Part shown: positions 1 to 6,880 of the stretch, piece after piece
How the letters are laid out: the number at the start of each line of letters is the position of its first letter
Position numbering within the stretch: position 1 is the stretch's first letter
Source: Prolixibacteraceae bacterium
GTDB lineage: Bacteria; Bacteroidota; Bacteroidia; Bacteroidales; Prolixibacteraceae
Direction of reading: 5' to 3'
Length of the DNA: 33,067 nucleotides
NCBI GenBank assembly: GCA_947475715.1
Contig: CANJNY010000044.1
Span: 1-33,067 of the forward strand
Position numbers and translations under genes: made by a program
Notes under the pieces: generated by a model
Database searches by the model: none
Seen by the model: only the letters and a program-made list of their open reading frames with translations
Told to the model about the DNA's origin: nothing

Positions 1-195
1 ATCATGTCACCCTTTCAGGATTTTGATGGTTGATAATATTCTGTGATTTGCTATAATCATGTTACCCCTTCGGGGTTTGGATTGATGATTGTATTACCTG
101 TTTCGCTATAATCATGTTACCCCTTCAGGGGTTTGGATTGATGATTGTATTACCTGTTTCGCTATAATCATGTTACCCCTTCGGGGTTTGAAATA
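1..195. repeat. 55-56 bp tandem repeat with CCCCTTCGGGG hairpin
   Basis: The motif ATCATGTTACCCC (degenerate in the first copy) begins at 1, 56, 111 and 167, a period of 55, 55 and 56 bp. Each unit carries a short perfect hairpin, CCCC-TTC-GGGG or CCCC-TTCA-GGGG, followed by TTTGGATTGATGATTGTATT. The first copy is diverged and the array is cut by the window edge, so its full length is unknown. It lies in the 3' flank of the minus-strand gene ending at 309. No cas genes are near and there are no unique spacers, so this is not a CRISPR array. Confidence 0.85.
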
Positions 196-213
196 TCATG
201 CTGAAGAACATTG

Positions 214-317
214 CCCATTTGCAAATTAGTAAATTAGCACCTTGTCACATCATCGAATTGTCCCATTGTCGAATTATGGAATTGTCGAATTATGGAATTG
301 TCAAATCGTCAAATTAT
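214..317. repeat. Octamer tandem array (consensus CRAATTRT)
   Basis: Thirteen consecutive 8-bp units run from 214 to 317 without a phase break, for example CGAATTGT, CCCATTGT, CGAATTAT, GGAATTGT, CGAATTAT, GGAATTGT, CAAATCGT and CAAATTAT. Two 16-bp dimers at 268-283 and 284-299 are identical. The last units overlap the stop codon (309-311) and final Ile codons of the neighbouring minus-strand gene. Confidence 0.7.
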
Positions 318-1421
318 TTCATTCAGCTTCTGATAGATAGCCAGCAAGAAATCTCGGTTATCGGCAGTCAGGTAATGCATCTCTCCCCCCATCCGGTTAA
401 AGGTTTTGCAATAACGGAGGTAATAACCGGGATTATCCATCGGAGGTTCTCCGTCCTTATTCCAGTCCCATTCTGATTTGGCAAGGTCGACAATCAACAT
501 ATAATGGTTATCGATATGGCCCCCCTCCTGCATAATGAGATTTTGAGACATTGACAATGCTTTTTCAAAGATCATCGGTGACATCACTGCTGAACCGATA
601 GACATATAAACGCCATAGTCGAGATTGCTTACACTCTTTGCAAAACTCAGGAAATCGTTCTGAGCCACACGTCCAATGGCAGCACCATGATTCATCGGAT
701 GGTTGTAAATAATATCACAGCCAAACATAGGATGACCAGTAAATGGAATCCCAAGTTCAAAAGCCCGCGCTTGAACGGAATACCGTTTATAAGGGTGAGG
801 GATGCTCATGAATCCAGACTTAAGCTTAAATTTCTGAATCACACCTGCAAAATCAGCAGCTGCAGCAGCTTGCTCAGGATTCGTAGCAAGAAGATTAATT
901 ACTTCCTGATGTAAGGTTGAGATTTCAGGAATCTCTAATCCTTCCAAGGAGATCATCTTCCCTACCGACTCACCATAACCAAGCCCTTGATAAGCGCCAA
1001 CGATTAGTGCCAGATTGATATTAAAACCGGTATGGTCCCAGATTCCAAACTGTCCGAGTTCAACATTTTCGCGCACATCCTCGCTCGATTTTCCCTGGAA
1101 GGCAAACTCCCAGTCATGGATAATACCCGCGCCATTGGTGGAGAGGTGGGTTACCCAACCCTCTTCCATTAATGCAATCAAAGTTGGTGCCATCCCGTTT
1201 TTAATGGTATGGGCACCGAAAGTAAGCATTCGGGAACGCCCACCCTCGCGGGCCATACGGATACGGACCACTGTTTTCTCAATCAGGCTAACCCCTAACT
1301 CCGAGAGGTGTGCCGGTTTTTGAGTTACAGGGACGTGATCCTTCTCAATATAAACCTTGTTTTTCCGGTCGACCAGTTTTTTTACCGATAACCGGTCGCG
1401 GTCCAATTTTGGGTAGGGCAT
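309..1421 (-). CDS. Conserved protein of unknown function, possibly deoxyhypusine-synthase-like fold
   Basis: This is a 370-residue soluble protein with no signal peptide or membrane segment. I do not recognise the family with confidence. Visible features are a Gly/Asn-rich motif at about 94-105 (STNGAGIIHDWE), a GHPMFGCDIIYNHP segment at about 229-242, a MSIGSAVMSP segment at 273-282 and a QEGGHIDNH segment at 298-306. The pattern of a THLSTNGAG turn, a later IIYNHP segment and a serine-glycine loop vaguely resembles NAD-binding deoxyhypusine synthase homologs, which is an inference only. It starts 3 bp after the stop of the PfkB-HAD gene, so the two are surely co-transcribed and probably act in one pathway. 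The final codons come from an octamer repeat array. Confidence 0.8.
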   Translation of the reverse strand: MPYPKLDRDRLSVKKLVDRKNKVYIEKDHVPVTQKPAHLSELGVSLIEKTVVRIRMAREGGRSRMLTFGAHTIKNGMAPTLIALMEEGWVTHLSTNGAGIIHDWEFAFQGKSSEDVRENVELGQFGIWDHTGFNINLALIVGAYQGLGYGESVGKMISLEGLEIPEISTLHQEVINLLATNPEQAAAAADFAGVIQKFKLKSGFMSIPHPYKRYSVQARAFELGIPFTGHPMFGCDIIYNHPMNHGAAIGRVAQNDFLSFAKSVSNLDYGVYMSIGSAVMSPMIFEKALSMSQNLIMQEGGHIDNHYMLIVDLAKSEWDWNKDGEPPMDNPGYYLRYCKTFNRMGGEMHYLTADNRDFLLAIYQKLNEII

Positions 1422-1424
1422 AAT

Positions 1425-3329
1425 TTATGATTTAATATTCAATAAACTAAGTATTTGTGACACCTGCGAGAAGTCTGGGATGATTACATCAGCGCCCGCC
1501 TTGATCAGGCGAGTACGTTTACTTTCGTTAAGACCGTAACGACGCAGTTCATTGCTGGCAACTCCGATAGAGATTCCGCCCCTTTTGTTTGTTTCACGCA
1601 TTTCGACCGGTCCATCACCAAAAGTGGCAACCTTCCCCAATGCAGATTCCCCTATTGAATCGAGAATACGGTCAAGTACGATTTTCTTGGCCTCCTTCGT
1701 GATATCTCCCACTGCTCCGTAGATACGCCCCTCGAAGAGGTGATCATAACCTAATACTTTTGCCTCGCTCTTTACATCGGCTTCGTCGGTACCACTTGCC
1801 AAATAAAGTTTAACTCCTGCGGTATGAAGTTTCTCAAGAAATAATACGGCATTTTTAAGTGTAAAATCTTCAAGCGAGAGTTCACCATTGGCATATTTCA
1901 ATTCACGCTCTTTAACCATGATCAGCAACTCGTCGTTGTAAATCTGTTTGTATCCAAATTCGTCGAGGATTTTATCTTCGGGAACACAACCGAATTCACG
2001 GATCAGCTCAATCAACCCTTTCATCTGAACAAGGGTCTGAATTCCTGTCGTCTTATCGATAAACTCATCCGAGCGTTCTTTAACTCTTTGATACAATGCC
2101 TCGTCTGCTTCAAAATATTTGTCTCCCAGAATTGCCTTGATCATCATTGGTGCCATAATCAGTTCCCAACCCTCACGCAGGGTGGAAATAGTACCATCAT
2201 GATCGAAAATTGCATGTTCAATCTGTGGCTGATGTTCCCATTTGTTTACAATCTCAATTTCAGTACCCGGAATATATTTGGCATGACGTTTATCTTCCGC
2301 AAGTTCAGAGGAGAAAATAAAATCGGGCTCAGCACCCATTGCAAGGATCTCTTCAGGGGTTGCCGTTCCACACTGGAACAGTTTCTGAACCGTAACACCT
2401 GCCACAAACGATCCAATCTGAGCTGCGACATTCATCGAATAGCCGGCAGCCAATGACGATGCGGCACCTGCAAGATAACTATCACCTGCACCAACAGTAT
2501 CGACCTTTGACAAGATCATAAGTCCCGGAATTTCGGATATTCCATTCTCATCAATGGTCAGGGAACCTTTACTGCCCCTGGTGATAAAGAGGGGTTTCTG
2601 GTACCTTTTATAAAGTTCATTTGCTGAAGATACAATTTCAGCGTAAAGGACAACCTCGTCAGGTTTTTTATCCATTCCGCACAACCGTGCAGCTTCGGTG
2701 TCATTCATTTTGCGGATAGCACCTGTATAATAATCGTTAAAATTACGGCTATCGACGATGAAGGTTTTTTGAGGGAATTGTGCAATTACCTCCACCAACC
2801 TTTGTTTAAAATAATCGATGTGAATTCCTGATGGAACCTGCTGGTTGATGATAACGATATCGACTTCCGGAATTTCCTTAACCAGACTGGCAATTAAACG
2901 GTCAGCTGTCTCGATGGATAATTGGTTGTAGTTACCAAAGTCTACACGATTTAACTCCTTGTCATCGATATAAGGTTTTGCATAGGCATGGGTGTACCAG
3001 TTATCCTCCTGGATAAGAAGATTTCGCGGCTCAATACCGGTAGCTTTCATTACGCGGACCATTTCGGCACCAAAAGGATCGGTTCCGATCACACCAAAGG
3101 CGCGGATATCCTTAATATTCATTGCGGCCAGGTTATTGGTAACGTTACCGGCTCCGCCCAAAGAATATTTCTGGGTTCTGACAGGACGTGTAGCCTGGTT
3201 TGTTTCAACCGAAATTTCACTCATCGCCTCATCGATGAACCAATAGGCATCGAGACAGAAATCTCCGATAACGGCAATCTTAACGGCGCTGATATCGGCA
3301 AGGATTTTTTGTAGTTGTTCTTTTTTCAT
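1425..3329 (-). CDS. PfkB-family sugar kinase fused to HAD-type phosphatase
   Basis: This 634-residue protein has two catalytic domains. Residues 1-335 form a PfkB/ribokinase fold of RfaE (HldE kinase) type: a GDFCLDAYW start, the SLGGAGNVTNNLA motif at 56-68 and the anion hole/base VGAGDSYLAG at 279-288 (D283). Residues about 365-630 form a HAD domain: motif I IFDHDGT (D376, D378), motif II LASGTD (S512) and motif IV FGDGPVE (D572). Both domains look intact, so it may phosphorylate a sugar or sugar phosphate and remove a phosphate elsewhere on the same molecule. This parallels the HldE kinase and GmhB phosphatase steps of heptose activation. It is cytoplasmic. The substrate is not known. A roughly 880-bp repeat region separates it from the upstream gene, so it probably has its own promoter, though I found no clear -7 box. 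Confidence 0.9.
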   Translation of the reverse strand: MKKEQLQKILADISAVKIAVIGDFCLDAYWFIDEAMSEISVETNQATRPVRTQKYSLGGAGNVTNNLAAMNIKDIRAFGVIGTDPFGAEMVRVMKATGIEPRNLLIQEDNWYTHAYAKPYIDDKELNRVDFGNYNQLSIETADRLIASLVKEIPEVDIVIINQQVPSGIHIDYFKQRLVEVIAQFPQKTFIVDSRNFNDYYTGAIRKMNDTEAARLCGMDKKPDEVVLYAEIVSSANELYKRYQKPLFITRGSKGSLTIDENGISEIPGLMILSKVDTVGAGDSYLAGAASSLAAGYSMNVAAQIGSFVAGVTVQKLFQCGTATPEEILAMGAEPDFIFSSELAEDKRHAKYIPGTEIEIVNKWEHQPQIEHAIFDHDGTISTLREGWELIMAPMMIKAILGDKYFEADEALYQRVKERSDEFIDKTTGIQTLVQMKGLIELIREFGCVPEDKILDEFGYKQIYNDELLIMVKERELKYANGELSLEDFTLKNAVLFLEKLHTAGVKLYLASGTDEADVKSEAKVLGYDHLFEGRIYGAVGDITKEAKKIVLDRILDSIGESALGKVATFGDGPVEMRETNKRGGISIGVASNELRRYGLNESKRTRLIKAGADVIIPDFSQVSQILSLLNIKS

Positions 3330-3380
3330 TTGTTTTTTTGCTTTTATATTATTTTATATCAATACTTTAAATTTCATGTT

Positions 3381-3628
3381 CAACCCCTTCAGGGTTGGGT
3401 TTGGCTTGTTGGTCGTTTCCTTTTCCGTGGGTTTCACCCACGGTTATTCAGATTGAACCCTTGCAGGGTTACTTAACCGCAGGTTTTGTCTGCGGCCATT
3501 AATATACAACCCGTAAAGTGTTACTTTAGCCGTGGATTTTACCTTTGGTCATCACTATTTAAGACGTATCGCGTTACTTTAGCCATAGTTTTCACCAACG
3601 GTAACTAATATTCAACCCTTGCGGGGTT
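3381..3628. repeat. Decaying array of two alternating palindromes (REP-like)
   Basis: Two hairpin types alternate. Type A is CAACCC-N4/5-GGGTT at 3381-3397, 3456-3470, 3507-3522 and 3613-3628, with a ruined copy near 3565. Type B is CCGTGGGTTTCACCCACGG at 3425-3443, with progressively degraded versions at 3477-3495 (compensated stem CCGCAG/CTGCGG), 3530-3548 and 3583-3601. Type B spacing is 52-53 bp. The remaining bases from 3330 to 3730 hold no gene I can support. REP-like arrays are often linked to RAYT transposases, but none is in this window. Confidence 0.75.
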
Positions 3629-3730
3629 TTAATTTCACTGCTTATCAAAATTAACAAAGATCTTGCATTTTAATTTTTGCACTCTGTATTTCAAATTTTA
3701 TTACTTTACTCTTAAATAATTCTACTTTCC

Positions 3731-4150
3731 CTTTTTAGAAGGTACTTTTTACTTTTCAGAGAGCACTAAACACTTTTTAGAAGGTACTTTTTACTTTTCA
3801 GAGAGCATTCAACACTTTTCAGAAGGTACTTTGTACTTTTCAAAGAGCACTCAACACTTCTCAGAAGGTACTTTGTACTTTTCAGAGAGCACTAAACACT
3901 TTTCAGAAGGTACTTTGTACTTTTCAAAGAGCACTCAACACTTTTCAGAAGGTACTTTGTACTTTTCAGAGAGCACTAAACACTTTTCAGAAGGTACTTT
4001 TTACTTTTCAGAGAGCACTCAACACTTTTCAGAAGGTGCTGTAAACTTTTGAGAGAACACATTAAACTATTCAAAGAGCACCTTAAACTATTCAGAGAGC
4101 ACATCACTCTACTTAGAAAACAATTTACACTTCTCAGAGAGTACATCACA
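3731..4150. repeat. Minisatellite: 20 contiguous 21-bp units, eight as 42-bp dimers
   Basis: The AGAAGGT anchor recurs exactly every 42 bp at 3737, 3779, 3821, 3863, 3905, 3947, 3989 and 4031. Each 42-bp unit is two related 21-bp halves that both start with CTTTTCAGA: one continues AGGTACTTTGTA and the other GAGCACTCAACA. After 4040 the dimer structure fades, but the 21-bp phase is kept through the unit at 4130-4150, giving exactly 20 units in 420 bp. T-tracts recur with the 21-bp period, about two helical turns. The array lies just downstream of the minus-strand gene ending at 4210. Because 21 is divisible by 3, chance reading frames stay open across it. Confidence 0.93.
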
Positions 4151-4209
4151 TACCTATTAAATCGAAGTATACTTTGCATTTTGACTTTGCATTTTGACCT
4201 TTAAACTTT

Positions 4210-5481
4210 TTATTTAGCCCTTTTACCGGCAGTCGGATAACAATAAATTGCCACATCTCCCGGTTCAACCTCTGTTGAATTTGCATACTCGGTTGCCGGG
4301 ATTAATGATCCGTCTTTGAGTACTTTTTTCACCGAATCATCGGTTGAAATAATAAGTTTCATAGCGTTTTTAAAATCCCTGTTAACGATCACCACAAAGG
4401 TGTTATTTCCATTTTCAAGTACAGAAACAACCGCGCCTTCCCCTATTGTTTCAAGAAGTTTAATTGGTTTGGGCAGCAGAGACAGCCGGGTTGTTTCACG
4501 AGGGATATCCATTCCCGTTTGGGCAACAGAGAGAATCTTTGCACCTAAAAACACCCCGGAGAGTTGCTGGATCTCATTACTTACCTTTTGCAAATGGTCG
4601 AAAACGATGGTCCTTTTTCCCTGCGCATCGAGCGGGGAACCGAAGCCGCGGAAACTCCAGTATTCAATTCCCTGTGCTCCATAAGCAAGGTCTGCATAGA
4701 TTTGCAACCTCAGGGAGGCAAGGGTTGGGATATCGTGTACGAAGGTTTTTTCAGGTTTATAGCTGTTATATAATTGGTAAAAATCATTTAGCGAGGGTTG
4801 AACGGCATCATCTGAGTAAGCCAAGTAGGAGGTGGTCAAGGCAAAAGCCCAGTATGGTCTCCCCTCGGTTTTATATTTATTGGCAAAGAATTCAAGATTC
4901 TCAAACCAACGGGGATGCAATCCACCATCCACAACCGGGTAAAAGTCGAAAGAGATATAGGGTGCCGGAAAAAGGTTATCAAACGAGTCAATATATTCTT
5001 TATAATCCTTTGTTCCGAACTTACTCTGATTTGAATTGATGTTCGGCAGAAGGTTTACAAAACAATAATGGTTTCCGTCTGCACTTTTAATTCGTTTTTG
5101 CCAGTCGGCCAATTCCTGAAACTGCACCTTGAAAGGTTCATCAGAGAGGTAATACCCTTCAAGTGCAGGGTGGTTTTTGAATCTGTTTACAGTTTTCTCA
5201 GGTTCAGCTTTTAGTTCCGGACATGAGATCATCAGCTTTATGCCTGCTTTTGCGGCAGCGTCCAGGGCAGTGGCAATTGCATCGGCACTTGAAAAGAAAG
5301 CGATATCAATATTCACCCCGACATCTTTAAGTTTTTTATAACTGGAGACAGACACCTCACTCTGGGCTATCCCTCCCCATGACATCACCGGAATGAGACC
5401 TGTTTGTTTCAACTTTTCCTGCGACATAGCTTGTCCCAATGAGGCAATTACAAGAATGCCAAGTACTATCAGATTTTTCAT
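4210..5481 (-). CDS. Exported TIM-barrel protein, paralog 1 of 4 (putative novel glycosidase)
   Basis: This 423-residue protein has a signal peptide (residues 1 to about 20, mature start near QEKL). The body looks like a (beta/alpha)8 barrel of about 290 residues: SCPEL (86-90), YYLSDEP (110-116, E115), SFDFYP (177-182, D179), WAFALTTS (211-218) and AYGAQGIEYW (266-275, E273). A roughly 110-residue beta-rich C-terminal domain follows, with an EGAVVSVLENGNNTFVVIVNR-like core and a VEPGDVAIY end, similar to GH42-type C-terminal domains. It differs from its three paralogs by an insertion of about 27 residues near 222-248. The start is 6 bp after the previous gene's stop, so it is the last gene of the mannosidase operon. 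The family is not recognised; a clan GH-A-like glycosidase is the best guess. Confidence 0.85.
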   Translation of the reverse strand: MKNLIVLGILVIASLGQAMSQEKLKQTGLIPVMSWGGIAQSEVSVSSYKKLKDVGVNIDIAFFSSADAIATALDAAAKAGIKLMISCPELKAEPEKTVNRFKNHPALEGYYLSDEPFKVQFQELADWQKRIKSADGNHYCFVNLLPNINSNQSKFGTKDYKEYIDSFDNLFPAPYISFDFYPVVDGGLHPRWFENLEFFANKYKTEGRPYWAFALTTSYLAYSDDAVQPSLNDFYQLYNSYKPEKTFVHDIPTLASLRLQIYADLAYGAQGIEYWSFRGFGSPLDAQGKRTIVFDHLQKVSNEIQQLSGVFLGAKILSVAQTGMDIPRETTRLSLLPKPIKLLETIGEGAVVSVLENGNNTFVVIVNRDFKNAMKLIISTDDSVKKVLKDGSLIPATEYANSTEVEPGDVAIYCYPTAGKRAK

Positions 5482-5487
5482 TCTTAG

Positions 5488-6684
5488 CTATTTTTTAGTA
5501 GGATACATATAAATTGCAACATCTCCCGGCTCAATTTCGGTAGTATTTGAATAGGCTGCGGACTTAACGACTGTTGCGTCCTTTAGTACCCGTTTTAATG
5601 ACTCATCGCCTAAGATTGTGATTGGAAGGCTCTTGTTCAGATCGCGGTTGACTACCATAAAGAAGGTGTTGGCGCCATTTTCAAGGATAGAAACCAGTGC
5701 CCCGGCACCTTCAGTCTCGAAGACTTTTATGGCTGACGGAAGTGTACTTAACTGCAATGTTCCTTTAGGAATCACAACACCGGTATGCTTAACGGAGACC
5801 ACTTTTGCACCTGCAAATACAGCTGCCAGATTTTGAATCTCATTATTTACTGCTTTAATTCGGTCATAAACCACCGTCCGTTTGCCGTCCAATCCGATTG
5901 GAGCACAACGCAATCCCGGAGACATCCAATAAGCCCAAAATTCCAGACCCTGGGCACCATAGGCCAGATTACTATATAACTGAAGTCTTAAAGCAGGAAT
6001 TGTCGGAATCGGATGGAGTTCATTATAGGAGCTTGCGAGTCCGAATGCCCAGAAAGGTTTGCCTAACTTCTTTGCTTCGGCAGAAAACACTTCCAGACCG
6101 GCATACCAGCTTTCGTGAATTCCCTCGGTGAGGATCGGATAAAAATCAAAGGAGAGAAGTTGTGATGGCACTTCGGTGGCAAAAGTATTGACATACTCAG
6201 CATAGTTAGCTGTTCCAAGTGCATCTGATTTTGTTGTATTGATGCTCGAAATCAGATTCACAAAACAGAAATGGTTTTTATCGATGGCTTCAATTCGTTT
6301 GGCCCAGGCAGCAAGATCTGCGAAATCTTTCCGGACGGGTTCGTCCCGAAGGAAATATCCTGCAAGAGCGGGATGGTTGATAAACCGTTTTACCGTCGTT
6401 TCGGGATCGCTTTTTAGCTCAGGACACGAGGTGACCATTTTTATTCCAACCTGCTGAGCCAGATCGAGCCCCTTTTGCATTGCATCGGCTGAGGCATAGT
6501 TTGAAAGATTCACATTGATCCCCATCTCCTTTAACTCGCGGAATCGTTCAGGATTGGATTCAGTTTCAGGAATCCCTGCCCATGCCATGATGGGGAGGGG
6601 CTTTGAAGATGTTAGTTTTTCCTGTGCACTAATCTTGAAAAAGATGATTAGTACCAATGTGCCAAGTAACAGTATTTTTCTCAT
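5488..6684 (-). CDS. Exported TIM-barrel protein, paralog 2 of 4
   Basis: This 398-residue protein has an N-terminal signal peptide (about 1-20). It shares the full family pattern: SCPEL at 86-90, FLRDEP with E115 at the same residue number as in paralog 1, SFDFYP (D180), WAFGLASS and AYGAQGLEFW (E248). The first-strand motif is AWAGI where paralog 1 has SWGGI, and the C-terminal domain ends EIEPGDVAIYMYP. It is the closest neighbour of paralog 1 (6-bp gap), and the shared beta-8 Glu suggests these two are a pair by local duplication. It lies 196 bp downstream of the GH92 gene; that gap holds a small TCCCTAAAGGGA hairpin and no gene. Confidence 0.85.
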   Translation of the reverse strand: MRKILLLGTLVLIIFFKISAQEKLTSSKPLPIMAWAGIPETESNPERFRELKEMGINVNLSNYASADAMQKGLDLAQQVGIKMVTSCPELKSDPETTVKRFINHPALAGYFLRDEPVRKDFADLAAWAKRIEAIDKNHFCFVNLISSINTTKSDALGTANYAEYVNTFATEVPSQLLSFDFYPILTEGIHESWYAGLEVFSAEAKKLGKPFWAFGLASSYNELHPIPTIPALRLQLYSNLAYGAQGLEFWAYWMSPGLRCAPIGLDGKRTVVYDRIKAVNNEIQNLAAVFAGAKVVSVKHTGVVIPKGTLQLSTLPSAIKVFETEGAGALVSILENGANTFFMVVNRDLNKSLPITILGDESLKRVLKDATVVKSAAYSNTTEIEPGDVAIYMYPTKK

Positions 6685-6880
6685 TCGTTAATTTAGTTAT
6701 CCGGTAACCCGGTAAAAGTTTTTAGTAAGCTTCTCAACATTGTTCAAAAGGGAACGGAACCCCACCTGATTTTGAAATTCAGTCCATATTATATCCCTAA
6801 AGGGACTATAAATAATTCACTAAAAATCCATTCATCATTTTATGCAAAACCTGAATCTATTAAATTCAAGGCCCAATAAA

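Noticed and set aside
1-195. CRISPR array
   Set aside because: Units are near-identical over their whole length with no unique spacers, and no cas genes are near.
2246-2431. Frames inside the PfkB-HAD gene and similar antisense frames in other genes
   Set aside because: They overlap well-supported genes with clear domain motifs and show no independent signals.
3831-4052. Open frame on the plus strand encoding 14-residue repeats
   Set aside because: It is an automatic by-product of a 21-bp tandem repeat lacking stops in one frame. There is no start context or promoter, and the composition is purely repeat-driven.
3976-4179. Open frame on the minus strand across the minisatellite
   Set aside because: Same reason: Leu-Lys-Ser repeats arise from the DNA repeat, with no homology or start signal.
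4464-5039. 191-residue plus-strand frame opposite paralog 1
   Set aside because: It is antisense to a conserved gene and has no recognisable motif or promoter.
6685-6880. Possible small gene or promoter in the gap between GH92 and paralog 2
   Set aside because: Only a TCCCTAAAGGGA hairpin and AT-rich sequence are visible, with no exact TAnnTTTG box on the minus strand.
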